A DNA stretch of 32,756 nt, from contig WNZI01000037.1 of the NCBI GenBank assembly GCA_009728235.1, positions 1 to 32,756 of the forward strand, in the 5' to 3' direction. The position numbers and the translations under genes are program-made. The DNA is from Vibrio cholerae. GTDB lineage: Bacteria > Actinomycetota > Actinomycetes > Actinomycetales > Micrococcaceae. How positions within the stretch are numbered: position 1 is the stretch's first letter; the number at the start of each line of letters is the position of its first letter. A model generated the notes under the pieces. The model searched no databases. It was not told the DNA's origin and saw only the letters and a program-made list of their open reading frames with translations. Shown here piece by piece: positions 1-7,904 of this stretch.

Positions 1-832
1 GGAGACTGCCCCGTTCGCTCGACGAACTCGACGAGATCGCCTGGACGATCGCAGCCTTCGCCCGGCCCGACGTGCAGGTACTGGCCGCCGGCAGGGTCAA
101 ACACATGGCCCTGTCGATGAATGCGGTCCTCGGTCGCTACTTCGCCGACGTGACCGCCGGGCTCGCTCGCCAGAAAGCCCGGGTGCTCATCGCGTCCCGG
201 CCGCTGCCGACGGCGGCGCCCTCCTTCCCGCGTTCCGCTCAGTACGACGTCGGCCTCGACCGGCCACTGGAACTGCGTGCGTACGGAGCGACGTTCGGAG
301 GCGCCTCGCTCGACCCGGGAACCCGGATGCTGCTCCCCCATCTGCGGGGGCTGACCATCTCCCCGAACGGGACCGACCATCCCGTCATCGATCTCGGGAG
401 CGGCAACGGCGCGATCGCCGCTTTCATCGCCCTCGCACACCCAGGTTCGTCAGTGCACGCGACGGATCAGTCGGCGTCCGCCGTCGCCTCGACCATGGCG
501 TCGGCTGCCGCCAACGGAGTGGAGGATCGCGTCCGGGCGACCAGGGACGATGCTCTATCCGCCCTCCCGGATGGCTCCGCGACCACCATCGTCCTCAACC
601 CGCCCTTCCATCTGGGCAGCACCGTCCACTCGGGCATAGCTCACAAACTGTTCCGCGAGTGCGCCCGCGTGCTGGTACCCGGCGGTGAGCTCTGGACCGT
701 CTGGAACAGCCACCTGCGCTACCGGCCCGTTCTGGAGCGGGTGATCGGTCCGACCCGCCAGCTCGACCGCTCGCCCCGTTTCACGGTGACCCGCTCGTCC
801 GGGATCCGCGCCACCCGCCGGACGGTCGCTGA
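1..832 (+). CDS. rRNA guanine-N2 methyltransferase, RsmC/RlmG type (5' partial, 3' end disturbed)
   Basis: This is a class I SAM-dependent methyltransferase of the family that makes N2-methylguanine in 16S or 23S rRNA. The frame is open from base 3, so the gene starts outside the window. The visible part has the end of the N-terminal pseudo-MTase half (GRVKHMALSMN), then the SAM-binding loop DLGSGNGAIA and the catalytic NPPF motif in IVLNPPFHLG. It closes with the family-typical tail HLRYRPVLERVIGPTRQ. Family members normally stop a few residues after FTVT, near base 795. Here the frame has no stop until 1347-1349, after running through two hairpins into antisense rpsA. A one-base loss between about 795 and 829 would use the TGA TAG at 830-835, so I end the gene at 832. 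The exact target base (RsmC- or RlmG-like) cannot be decided from this fragment. Confidence 0.8.
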
Positions 833-858
833 TAGCGCGGCTCGGTCCGGACCCTTGA

Positions 859-907
859 CCGCCGAACAGGCACCCGGGGCCGTTCGGCGGTTCTCGAACG
901 GCCCCGG
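859..907. terminator. GC-rich hairpin with an alternative pairing
   Basis: A perfect 13-bp inverted repeat (874-886 with 895-907, 8-base loop) lies just after the methyltransferase. A second, mutually exclusive 9-bp pairing (859-867 with 882-890) shares its middle segment. It lies between two convergent genes and is probably a terminator for either strand. No T-tract follows. Confidence 0.55.
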
Positions 908-911
908 CACA

Positions 912-945
912 GAAGAAGCCCCCACCGTCCGGTGGGGGCTTCTTC
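912..945. terminator. Bidirectional terminator between methyltransferase and rpsA
   Basis: Perfect 15-bp inverted repeat, 912-926 with 931-945, with a 4-base loop. The stem has a GC core and an A-rich 5' edge and T-rich 3' edge on either strand (GAAGAAG/CTTCTTC), as in bidirectional intrinsic terminators. It lies 25 bp beyond the rpsA stop codon. Confidence 0.85.
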
Positions 946-969
946 AATGGTTGCTACTGGCGGCGGAGC

Positions 970-2442
970 TTACGCTCCAGTCAGCTTCTCGCGCAGAGCC
1001 GCAAGCGCTTCGTCCGAAGCGAGCGTTCCTGCACCGGAATCCGTCACGACGGGCTCCGAGGAGTAGCTCGTCGAGTTCGACTCGACGGGCTCGTTCGCTG
1101 CCGCGGCGTCGTCGGACGCGTGCTGCACGACCTGCTTCTTGTGGGACTCCCAGCGGGACTGGGCCTCCGCGTACTGGGCCTCCCACGCAGCGCGCTGCGT
1201 CTCGTAGCCCTCGAGCCATTCGTTCGACTCGGGGTCGAAGCCCTCGGGGTACTTGTAGTTGCCCTCTTCGTCGTACTCGGCAGCCATACCGTACAGAGCC
1301 GGATCGAACTCGGTGCTGTCGGCGTCGACGCCCTCGTTGGCCTGCTTGAGGCTGAGGGAGATGCGACGGCGCTCGAGGTCGATGTCGATGACCTTGACGA
1401 AGAGCTCGTCGCCGACGGAGACGACCTGCTCGGCCAGCTCCACGTGGCGGACGGCGAGCTCGGATATGTGCACGAGGCCCTCGATGCCGTCCTCGACGCG
1501 AACGAACGCGCCGAAGGGAACGAGCTTCGTGACCTTGCCCGGAACGACCTGGCCCAGGGCGTGCGTACGGGCGAAGGTCTGCCAGGGATCTTCCTGCGTG
1601 GCCTTGAGCGACAGGGAGACGCGCTCGCGGTCGAGATCGACCTCGAGGACCTCCACGGTGACTTCCTGACCGACCTCGACGACCTCGGAGGGGTGGTCGA
1701 TGTGCTTCCAGGAGAGCTCGGAGACGTGCACGAGACCATCGACGCCGCCGAGGTCCACGAACGCACCGAAGTTGACGATCGAGGAGACGACGCCCGGACG
1801 GACCTGGCCCTTCTCGAGCTTGTTGAGGAACGTGGAACGCACCTCGGACTGGGTCTGCTCGAGCCACGCACGACGCGACAGCACGACGTTGTTGCGGTTC
1901 TTGTCGAGCTCGATGATCTTCGCTTCGATCTGCTGGCCGATGTACGGAGCCAGGTCCCGGACGCGACGCATCTCGACGAGGGATGCGGGCAGGAAGCCAC
2001 GCAGGCCGATGTCCAGGATGAGACCACCCTTGACGACCTCGATGACGGTACCGGTGACGACGCCGTCTTCTTCCTTGACCTTCTCGATGTCGCCCCAGGC
2101 GCGCTCGTACTGAGCCCGCTTCTTGGAGAGGATCAGTCGGCCTTCTTTGTCTTCCTTGGTGAGTACCAGAGCCTCGACCTGATCGCCCACGGAGACGACG
2201 TCCCCGGGATCGACGTCGTGCTTGATGGAAAGCTCGCGGGAAGGAATGACACCCTCGGTCTTGTAACCGATGTCGAGCAGGACCTCGTCGCGGTCGACCT
2301 TGACGACGGTACCCTCGACGAGATCTCCGTCGTTGAAGTACTTGATGGTCGCGTCGATCGCTGCGAGGAAGTCCTCAGCGGTGCCGATGTCGTTGATAGC
2401 GACCTGCGGGGCACCTTGCTTCTCGGTGGTGGTGATGGTCAT
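970..2442 (-). CDS. rpsA: 30S ribosomal protein S1
   Basis: Ribosomal protein S1 binds mRNA on the small subunit and helps unwind and position it for initiation. The 490-residue product has four S1 (OB-fold) repeats, at roughly residues 36-108, 124-190, 210-280 and 297-366. Each shows the hallmark G-x-V ... GAFV ... GLVH-S-E pattern. A long acidic, Trp/Tyr/Gln-containing tail of about 110 residues follows, as usual for actinobacterial S1, which has four repeats rather than the six of E. coli. The start is ATG at 2442 (MTITTTEK), with GGAG upstream. A longer frame to 2493 is open but does not resemble S1. The gene has its own strong promoter and a leader of about 190 bases, and ends before a strong bidirectional terminator. 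The identification is firm. Confidence 0.98.
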   Translation of the reverse strand: MTITTTEKQGAPQVAINDIGTAEDFLAAIDATIKYFNDGDLVEGTVVKVDRDEVLLDIGYKTEGVIPSRELSIKHDVDPGDVVSVGDQVEALVLTKEDKEGRLILSKKRAQYERAWGDIEKVKEEDGVVTGTVIEVVKGGLILDIGLRGFLPASLVEMRRVRDLAPYIGQQIEAKIIELDKNRNNVVLSRRAWLEQTQSEVRSTFLNKLEKGQVRPGVVSSIVNFGAFVDLGGVDGLVHVSELSWKHIDHPSEVVEVGQEVTVEVLEVDLDRERVSLSLKATQEDPWQTFARTHALGQVVPGKVTKLVPFGAFVRVEDGIEGLVHISELAVRHVELAEQVVSVGDELFVKVIDIDLERRRISLSLKQANEGVDADSTEFDPALYGMAAEYDEEGNYKYPEGFDPESNEWLEGYETQRAAWEAQYAEAQSRWESHKKQVVQHASDDAAAANEPVESNSTSYSSEPVVTDSGAGTLASDEALAALREKLTGA

Positions 2443-2636
2443 GTAGTTGGGACTCCGTTGTGGATGATGACGTGCTCCGGACAGGACGGCCACCGCCGTT
2501 CCAGCTGGGCCGGGAGCGGGTTCCGATGTCCGGATGTGGACGAAAGGGAAAGAACCTCGGAAGATTCAGGGTGGTGGTGCGTTCGGTCACCACCGGACGG
2601 GTCCGGACGGCGTCAAAGCGCACCACGCGCGTGTCC

Positions 2637-2665
2637 AGTCTAGCTTCGGCCCCCAACACCGTCAA
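2637..2665 (-). promoter_or_regulatory. Sigma-70-type promoter of rpsA
   Basis: On the minus strand, TTGACG (2660-2665) and TAGACT (2637-2642) are separated by exactly 17 bases. This is a near-consensus housekeeping promoter, and the only place in the window with both hexamers this good. It predicts transcription starting near 2630. Confidence 0.8.
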
Positions 2666-2725
2666 AAGCCGGGCATACCCTTGTCATCCGCTTGTCATCG
2701 ACCGTCTCCTTCACCGCCTCCTACG

Positions 2726-2757
2726 CCGACTGCTCCGTCGCAGGAGGGAGCAGTCGG
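2726..2757 (-). terminator. Hairpin directly after the acetyltransferase stop
   Basis: Perfect 11-bp inverted repeat, 2726-2736 with 2747-2757, 10-base loop, abutting the TGA at 2758-2760. There is no T-run after it, as is common for high-GC actinobacterial terminators. Confidence 0.65.
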
Positions 2758-4094
2758 TCAGAAGTGCGTGATGCAGTACGGCTCCTCGGGGCGGCCGAAG
2801 AGCTCGTCGAGGAGGTCGACGGCGTCCTCGGAGCGGGCGGTGAGGGCGCCTGCGGCCGAGAGCGACGAGGCCGTCACTCCGCCCAGGAACAGCGAGCCGA
2901 GTGCATTGACGGACAACGACGCATCCGGTGCCGTGGCGGCGTCGACCTGCACGACCTCGGCGACACCGTCCACGACCGTCAGGACGTAGGAGCCGCCGAC
3001 GAGGCCGAGGTCGTCCGATACCTCGAGCACGAGCCTGCCGCTGCCGCGGAAGGATCGCCGGGAGAGGGCTTCCACCACATCGAGCAGGCGGATCCAGAGC
3101 ACGTCGTCCGTGCCCTTGACCTGGTAGCTCCGGCGGTCGCGCAGCGCCCACGGCAGCGGGTCTCGCGGCGGGCTCCGTCCCAGGTGACGAGCTGCACCAG
3201 GTCGAGCGATCCGAGGTAGCGCCAGAGCTCGAGGTAGGCGGACGGGGTGGCCGCGACGAGGTCGACCACCTTCATGGTGTACGGGGTCGTCTCCCATCCG
3301 GCGAACCTGTAGCTGACGTAGCCGGCCGGTGTTCCTTCGGCGTCGTAGTGCACGGCCATCCGGACGGCGCGGTCCACGACCGGGCGCTCGCGGCCCCACT
3401 CCCCCGACGAGCGCCGCGGGTAGGCGAACTGCCGCTGCACCGAACCGAAGGTCGCGGCGTGGAAGCCGTCGAAGATCCTCTCCGCGAGGGCGACACAATG
3501 CTCCTGGGCCACGAGCGTCGTCGTTCCGGTCGCGGGCGCTGTGACCTCGAAGCGTTCGCGGACGTCGACCTCGATGCTGTGCGTGAACGTCGCACAGCCG
3601 AAGCCGAAGCGCCCGTAGATGGTCGCTTCCGACGCCGTCAGGATCGCGAGCGGGAGGCCGCGCTCCTTCGCCTCCTGCAGGTCCCTCGTCATCATGGACC
3701 GCAGGATGCCGTTCCGCCGATGGCTGGCCCGGACGCTCACCGCCGTGATCTGATGCACATCGACCTGATGCGCCCCGAGATTGAGGGGATGCACCATGGT
3801 CCCGTAGGTGGCGACGGGATGACCGTTGCCGAGCGCCTCGGCCGGCTGGGCGTCGTCGTGCACTCCCCAGAGCACGCGCTGATCCGACGTGAAGGCGCGG
3901 AGGAACGAGGGGATGTCCTCGGGGTCGACGGTGCCGTCGTGGAAGCCGATACTCTCGGCGTTCAGCCAGGTGGCGAAGCGCCCCTGCTCGGAGGCATCGT
4001 CCTCCGGGCCGGGTACGAAGACCTCGGTGCGGAGGTCCGGCACCCGCAGGGGCGTGCCGCGGCGGGAGGGGTCGGGGGTCAGGTTGTCACTCAC
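2758..4094 (-). CDS. Eis-like GNAT N-acetyltransferase (one-base frameshift in this sequence)
   Basis: Resembles the Eis family: two GNAT folds plus a C-terminal sterol-carrier-like domain, using acetyl-CoA to acetylate amines. In mycobacteria this includes aminoglycosides; the substrate here is unknown. The first GNAT domain carries the acetyl-CoA loop in VSVRASHRRNGILRSMM (about residues 120-136), followed by the family motif ASEATIYGRFGFG. The protein ends in the conserved C-terminal carboxylate region, PYCITHF. The frame breaks at about 3163: VTWDGARR is followed by nonsense, while DPLPWALRDRRSYQV continues in the neighbouring frame. One added base restores a product of about 445 residues. 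The start is GTG 4094, with TAGGGT six bases upstream (leaderless type). The break is most likely a sequencing error. Family assignment is good; physiological role is not inferable. Confidence 0.85.
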
Positions 4095-4100
4095 CCGACA

Positions 4101-4106
4101 ACCCTA
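4101..4106 (-). promoter_or_regulatory. Candidate -10 element for a leaderless Eis-like transcript
   Basis: TAGGGT on the minus strand ends six bases before the GTG at 4094. This places the transcription start on or next to the start codon. No clear Shine-Dalgarno or -35 is present. Confidence 0.45.
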
Positions 4107-4161
4107 GCCCGGCAACCGCGGGCGCAACCAGCACGCGCACGCCTCGTTCGGCTGGATGCCA

Positions 4162-4203
4162 GGGGGCCGCGGTGCCGGCAGGGCCCCCGACCCCCGGGGT
4201 CGG
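4162..4203 (-). terminator. Overlapping hairpins after polA
   Basis: Two GC-rich inverted repeats lie just beyond the polA stop. One is 7 bp (4162-4168 with 4182-4188). The other is a near-continuous 8-bp palindrome (4187-4194 with 4196-4203). They overlap by two bases. They probably terminate polA. Confidence 0.55.
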
Positions 4204-4205
4204 TC

Positions 4206-7010
4206 CTAGTGGGCTGCGTCGTGCCAGCTGACGCCGGTTCCCACCGAGACGTCGAGCGGGACGGAGAGGTCGGCCGCGCTGCCCATCTGTTCGCGGACCA
4301 GCGCCTCGACCTCCGCGGCCTCGCCCTCGGCGACCTCGAGGACGAGTTCGTCATGGACCTGCAGCAGCATCCGCGACGCCAGTCCCTGCTTCGTCAGGGC
4401 CTCGTCGACGCCGAGCATCGCCTTCTTGATGATGTCCGCGGCCGACCCCTGGATGGGAGCGTTGAGGGCTGCGCGTTCCGCCATCTCCCGGAGCTGGCGG
4501 TTGTCGCTCGACAGGTCCGGCAGGTAGCGTCGTCGCCCCTCGATCGTGGAGGTGAAGCCGTCCTTCCGGGCCTGCTCCACGATCCCGCGGAGGTAGTCGC
4601 GCACCGCCCCGAACCGTTCGAAGTAGTCACGCATGAGCGTGCGGGCCTCGTCCACCGAGATGTTCAGCTGCTTCGAGAGGCCGAAGGAGCTGAGGCCGTA
4701 CACCAGGCCGTAGGACATCGCCTTGACCTTCGAGCGCATCGCGTTGGACACCTCCTCGGGTGCGACGCCGAAGATGTGGGAACCGACGAAGCGGTGGAGG
4801 TCCTCGCCCTCCTGGAAAGCGGAGATCAGCCCCTCGTCACCGGAGAGGTGCGCCATGATCCGCATCTCGATCTGCGAGTAGTCGGCCGTCATGAGGCTCT
4901 CGAACCTCTCGCCGTTCCGGCCCTGCCCGACCACGAACACCTCGCGGATGCGACGTCCTTCGTCGGAGCGCACCGGGATGTTCTGCAGGTTCGGGTTCGT
5001 CGAGGACAGGCGTCCGGTCGCGGCGATGGTCTGCAGGTAGGTGGTGTGGATGCGACCGTCGTCGCCCACGGCCTTACGGAGTCCCTCGACGGTCTGGCGC
5101 AGTTTCATGGCGTCGCGGTAGGCGAGGAGCTGCTCGAGGAACGGGTGGCCCGTCTTGGTGATGAGGTCCGTCAGGGCGTCCGCATCCGTGGAGAAACCCG
5201 TCTTGATCTTCTTGGTCTTCGGCAGCTCCAGCTCGTCGAAGAGCACGGCCTGCAGCTGCTTGGGCGACCCGAGGTTGATCTCCTTGCCGATGATCCGGTA
5301 GGCCTCCGCGCCGGCGGCACTGATCGTCGTCGAGAAGTCGTCGAACAACCGGTCCAGCCCGTCGACCGATACCGCGACCCCGGTGAGTTCCATGCGGGCG
5401 AGTACTTCGGCCAACGGCAGCTCGAGGCCCCCGAGCAGCTGGTTGGCGCCCTTCTCGACGAGTTGCCCGGCGAAGTGCTCGCTGAGGCGCAGCGCGGCGA
5501 AGGCCGCCACGACAGCCGGGGAGGCGACGTCGTCCCCCCCGAGGTCGAGTGCCTGCTGGCCCGAGGAGTCGTGCGCGGACGCCGTGATGGACAGGCGCAG
5601 GTGGTACTGAGCGAGATCGGCGAGGTCGTAGCTGCGGCGGTCGGGCTGGATGAGGTAGCCGGAGATGGCGGTGTCGTCGACCTCCCCGGCGAGCAGGAAT
5701 CCCCGGGCGGACAGCAGCTTGAACACCGTCTTGAAGTCGTGGACGATCTTCGGCGCATCGGTGTCGGACAACCAGGCGCCGAGGACGTTCTCGGCGTCGG
5801 CGTCGAGCTGCTGCAACGGGATGAACGCGGCGTGGAGGCTGGTGACCACGGCGATCCCGACGACGTCGGTAGCGCCGGCCGTCGTCTCGGTGGCGAGGGC
5901 GAGCGACGCCTGCGCCTGGTTGGTGCCCTTGAACCAGGCGGCGAGGGCGGCGGCGTCCTCGAGCAGCACATGGGCCGGCGCGCTCTGCTCGTCGCCCTCG
6001 TCCTCCGTCTCCTCCTCGCCGAAGAGGTCGAACAGTCGCTTGCGCAGGGTGTTGAACTGCAGCGAGTCGAACAGGTCCTCGACGGCTGGGCGATCGGGAT
6101 GCTGGGAGACCATCGCCTCGAGGTCCACGGGAAGGTCGAGATCCGTGAGGAGCCGGTTCAGGCGCCGGTTCCGTTTGACGTCCTCGATGTGCGCCCGGAG
6201 CGAGTCCCCCACCTTGCCGCCGATCTTGTCGAGGTTCTCGAGGATGCCTTCGAGACCGCCGTACTGCTTGATCCACTTGGCCGCGGTCTTCGGCCCGACC
6301 CCCGGGACTCCCGGCAGGTTGTCGGCGCTCTCTCCGACGAGGGCGGCGAGATCCGAGTACTGGTGCGGTGGGACGAAGTACTTCTCCTCGATGGCCTGCG
6401 CGTCCATCTGCGGGATGTTGGTGACTCCCTGCTTCGGGTACAGCACGGTCACGCGGTCGTTGACGAGCTGGAAGGCGTCGCGGTCGCCACTGACCACCTG
6501 CACGTCCCAGTCCGAGGCCGCCGCCTGGTAGGCCAGTGTGGCGAGGATGTCGTCCGCCTCGTAACCGTCCATCGAGATGGTGGGGATCCGCATGGCCTCC
6601 ATGACCTTGATGATGAGGTCCACCTGGCCGTGGAACTCCTCGGGCGTCTTGGAGCGCCCGCCCTTGTACTCCGTGTACTCCTCGGAGCGGAAGGTGGGGG
6701 TGTCGAGGTCGAAAGCCACGGCGACGTGGCTCGGCTTCTGGTCCTTGATCAGGTTGATGAGCATCGCCGTGAAGCCGTACACCGCGTTGGTGTGCTGGCC
6801 GGTGTCGGTGGAGAAGTTCTCCGGCGGCAACGCGTAGAACGCGCGGAACGCCATCGAGTGTCCGTCGATGACGAGAAGGCTGTTCCGTGAGCCGTCACTG
6901 CGCCGGGCCGGTGCCTTCTCCTGCCGTCCCTCCTCCGTCGAGGCCCCTCGGGCGGCCTCGGAAGGTGGCGCGATGGTCAGGGTTGCCGCAGGTTTGGTCG
7001 TTTCACTCAC
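4206..7010 (-). CDS. polA: DNA polymerase I
   Basis: Family A polymerase for gap filling, RNA-primer removal and repair; 934 residues. After a 43-residue low-complexity N-terminus comes a 5'-nuclease domain (about 45-340, starting LLVIDGHSMAFRAF, with GYEADD and GDRD acidic motifs and a GVGPKTA helix-hairpin-helix). A vestigial 3'-5' exonuclease-like domain follows (about 350-560). Its first metal motif reads ATET where active enzymes have DTET, so proofreading is probably absent. The polymerase domain has motif A DYSQIEMR (about 707), motif B RSKVKAMSYGLVYG (about 757) and motif C VHDELV (about 885). I choose GTG 7010 (VSETTKP) over a frame open further upstream to 7232, because that extension is antisense to the thioesterase. 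TAGGCT lies seven bases before this GTG. Confidence 0.97.
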   Translation of the reverse strand: MSETTKPAATLTIAPPSEAARGASTEEGRQEKAPARRSDGSRNSLLVIDGHSMAFRAFYALPPENFSTDTGQHTNAVYGFTAMLINLIKDQKPSHVAVAFDLDTPTFRSEEYTEYKGGRSKTPEEFHGQVDLIIKVMEAMRIPTISMDGYEADDILATLAYQAAASDWDVQVVSGDRDAFQLVNDRVTVLYPKQGVTNIPQMDAQAIEEKYFVPPHQYSDLAALVGESADNLPGVPGVGPKTAAKWIKQYGGLEGILENLDKIGGKVGDSLRAHIEDVKRNRRLNRLLTDLDLPVDLEAMVSQHPDRPAVEDLFDSLQFNTLRKRLFDLFGEEETEDEGDEQSAPAHVLLEDAAALAAWFKGTNQAQASLALATETTAGATDVVGIAVVTSLHAAFIPLQQLDADAENVLGAWLSDTDAPKIVHDFKTVFKLLSARGFLLAGEVDDTAISGYLIQPDRRSYDLADLAQYHLRLSITASAHDSSGQQALDLGGDDVASPAVVAAFAALRLSEHFAGQLVEKGANQLLGGLELPLAEVLARMELTGVAVSVDGLDRLFDDFSTTISAAGAEAYRIIGKEINLGSPKQLQAVLFDELELPKTKKIKTGFSTDADALTDLITKTGHPFLEQLLAYRDAMKLRQTVEGLRKAVGDDGRIHTTYLQTIAATGRLSSTNPNLQNIPVRSDEGRRIREVFVVGQGRNGERFESLMTADYSQIEMRIMAHLSGDEGLISAFQEGEDLHRFVGSHIFGVAPEEVSNAMRSKVKAMSYGLVYGLSSFGLSKQLNISVDEARTLMRDYFERFGAVRDYLRGIVEQARKDGFTSTIEGRRRYLPDLSSDNRQLREMAERAALNAPIQGSAADIIKKAMLGVDEALTKQGLASRMLLQVHDELVLEVAEGEAAEVEALVREQMGSAADLSVPLDVSVGTGVSWHDAAH

Positions 7011-7017
7011 AGGTGCC

Positions 7018-7023
7018 AGCCTA
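7018..7023 (-). promoter_or_regulatory. Candidate -10 element of a leaderless polA transcript
   Basis: TAGGCT on the minus strand with exactly seven bases to the polA GTG. The same hexamer and spacing recur in front of pyk. The -35 region is not recognisable. Confidence 0.5.
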
Positions 7024-7029
7024 GTTCCC

Positions 7030-7518
7030 ATGACACACAACCGCACCCAGTCCGACGTCGTCCCGGAACTGCCCGAGGGGAGGCTGGAGGAACTGCTCGC
7101 GGCCGGTATCCCCGCGGAGATGCACGGGTGGCTGGGCCGGTACGGTGTCGGGGCGCTCACCGTGAAGATGGGAATCGTCTTCCAGGAGATGAACGCCGAA
7201 CGCATGGTCGCGACGATGCCGGTGGAGGGCAACGAGCAGGTCGCGGGGATCCTGCACGGAGGAGCGCACGTGGTGCTCGCCGAGACCCTCGGGTCGTTCG
7301 CCGCCGGCCTTCATGCGGGCCCAGGGCGTCAGGCCGTCGGCATCGAGGTCGGGGCGACCCACCACCGGAGTATCGACACGGGCCTCGTGACCGGCACGGC
7401 GACGGCGATCCACCTGGGCCGGTCGCTGACGACGCACGAGGTGGTGATGACCGACGAACAGGGCAGGCGACTCTCGACGGCGCGGATCACGAACATGATT
7501 CGGCAAGCCCGCGACTGA
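7030..7518 (+). CDS. PaaI-type hotdog-fold acyl-CoA thioesterase
   Basis: A 162-residue single-domain thioesterase of the PaaI/YdiI (4-hydroxybenzoyl-CoA/1,4-dihydroxy-2-naphthoyl-CoA thioesterase-like) group. The hotdog core shows MPVEGNEQVAGILHGGAHVVLAET: the G-x-LHGG loop and the acidic residue of the following helix form the active site in this family. The later HHRS (about residue 115) and strand-rich C-terminus also fit. It could serve menaquinone synthesis or clear aromatic acyl-CoAs; the sequence does not say which. The start is ATG 7030. A longer open frame from 6868 runs antisense through polA and is rejected. It diverges from polA with only 19 bp between the two start codons, and no obvious ribosome binding site is present. 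Confidence 0.85.
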   Translation: MTHNRTQSDVVPELPEGRLEELLAAGIPAEMHGWLGRYGVGALTVKMGIVFQEMNAERMVATMPVEGNEQVAGILHGGAHVVLAETLGSFAAGLHAGPGRQAVGIEVGATHHRSIDTGLVTGTATAIHLGRSLTTHEVVMTDEQGRRLSTARITNMIRQARD

Positions 7519-7670
7519 TCGAGCCGCCGTCCGCCTGCGCCACGTGGCGTCGGAAATGCAAGACCCGGAGCGGACGGGCGCCGTGGTTGCTGCCCCGGTG
7601 AGGCCCTGCCTACGGTGGATCCGCAGGGGCGGGACCGCTCGCCCACCATCCCCACCGTACGGAGCAGACC

Positions 7671-7904
7671 ATGGCCGACAGGACTTCCAGGACCATCGCC
7701 GCTGTTCTCGCCGCTGGCGCACTCTTCCTCGGCGGGTGCGATCTCGGCAACCAGGACAGCGACAATTCCGGTACCGACACCGGGAACTACGACGACAACA
7801 ACGGGATCGACACCGATCAGGGTGACGATGCCCGCGGGAACGATCTCGATGAGGGTCCCAGCGGGGAGGACCTCGAGGACGACACCAGCGAGAACGACAA
7901 CTGA
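7671..7904 (+). CDS. Small acidic lipoprotein of unknown function
   Basis: I do not recognise the family. The 77-residue product starts with a short basic region and a hydrophobic segment ending in a lipobox, LFLGGC (Cys about residue 24). It should therefore be lipid-anchored on the outer face of the membrane. The mature part is almost entirely Asp, Asn, Glu, Gly, Ser and Thr. It looks like a disordered, strongly negative tail and could bind cations or wall material; that is inference. ATG 7671 has GGAG seven bases upstream. Its stop codon shares one base with the next start (TGATG), so the two genes are probably translated together. Confidence 0.7.
   Translation: MADRTSRTIAAVLAAGALFLGGCDLGNQDSDNSGTDTGNYDDNNGIDTDQGDDARGNDLDEGPSGEDLEDDTSENDN

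Larger units (their letters stand above)
2443..2757 (-). promoter_or_regulatory. rpsA upstream region: long leader
   Basis: About 315 bases without a gene, holding the rpsA promoter (2637-2665), a leader of about 190 bases and the terminator of the preceding gene (2726-2757). In the leader, segment 2574-2581 can pair with 2619-2626 (8 bp), or the overlapping 2573-2578 can pair with 2589-2594 (6 bp); the two are mutually exclusive. S1 synthesis is autoregulated in E. coli, so control through the leader is conceivable here but is inference only. Confidence 0.5.

Noticed and set aside
1120-2643. Plus-strand open frame of 507 codons opposite rpsA
   Set aside because: Low-complexity Asp/Leu/Val composition, mirror of the S1 repeats.
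2758-3200. Eis-like, gltD, ribE, ribH and ribD as true pseudogenes
   Set aside because: Each has exactly one single-base lesion and full conservation on both sides; several are core genes in intact operons.
3348-6890. A 1180-codon open frame on the plus strand antisense to polA and the Eis-like gene
   Set aside because: Same codon-bias shadow; it spans two real genes and the gap between them, including the polA terminator.
7011-7232. Longer N-terminus for polA
   Set aside because: It would be encoded antisense to the thioesterase, has no similarity to PolA, and GTG 7010 has a well-placed -10 element.
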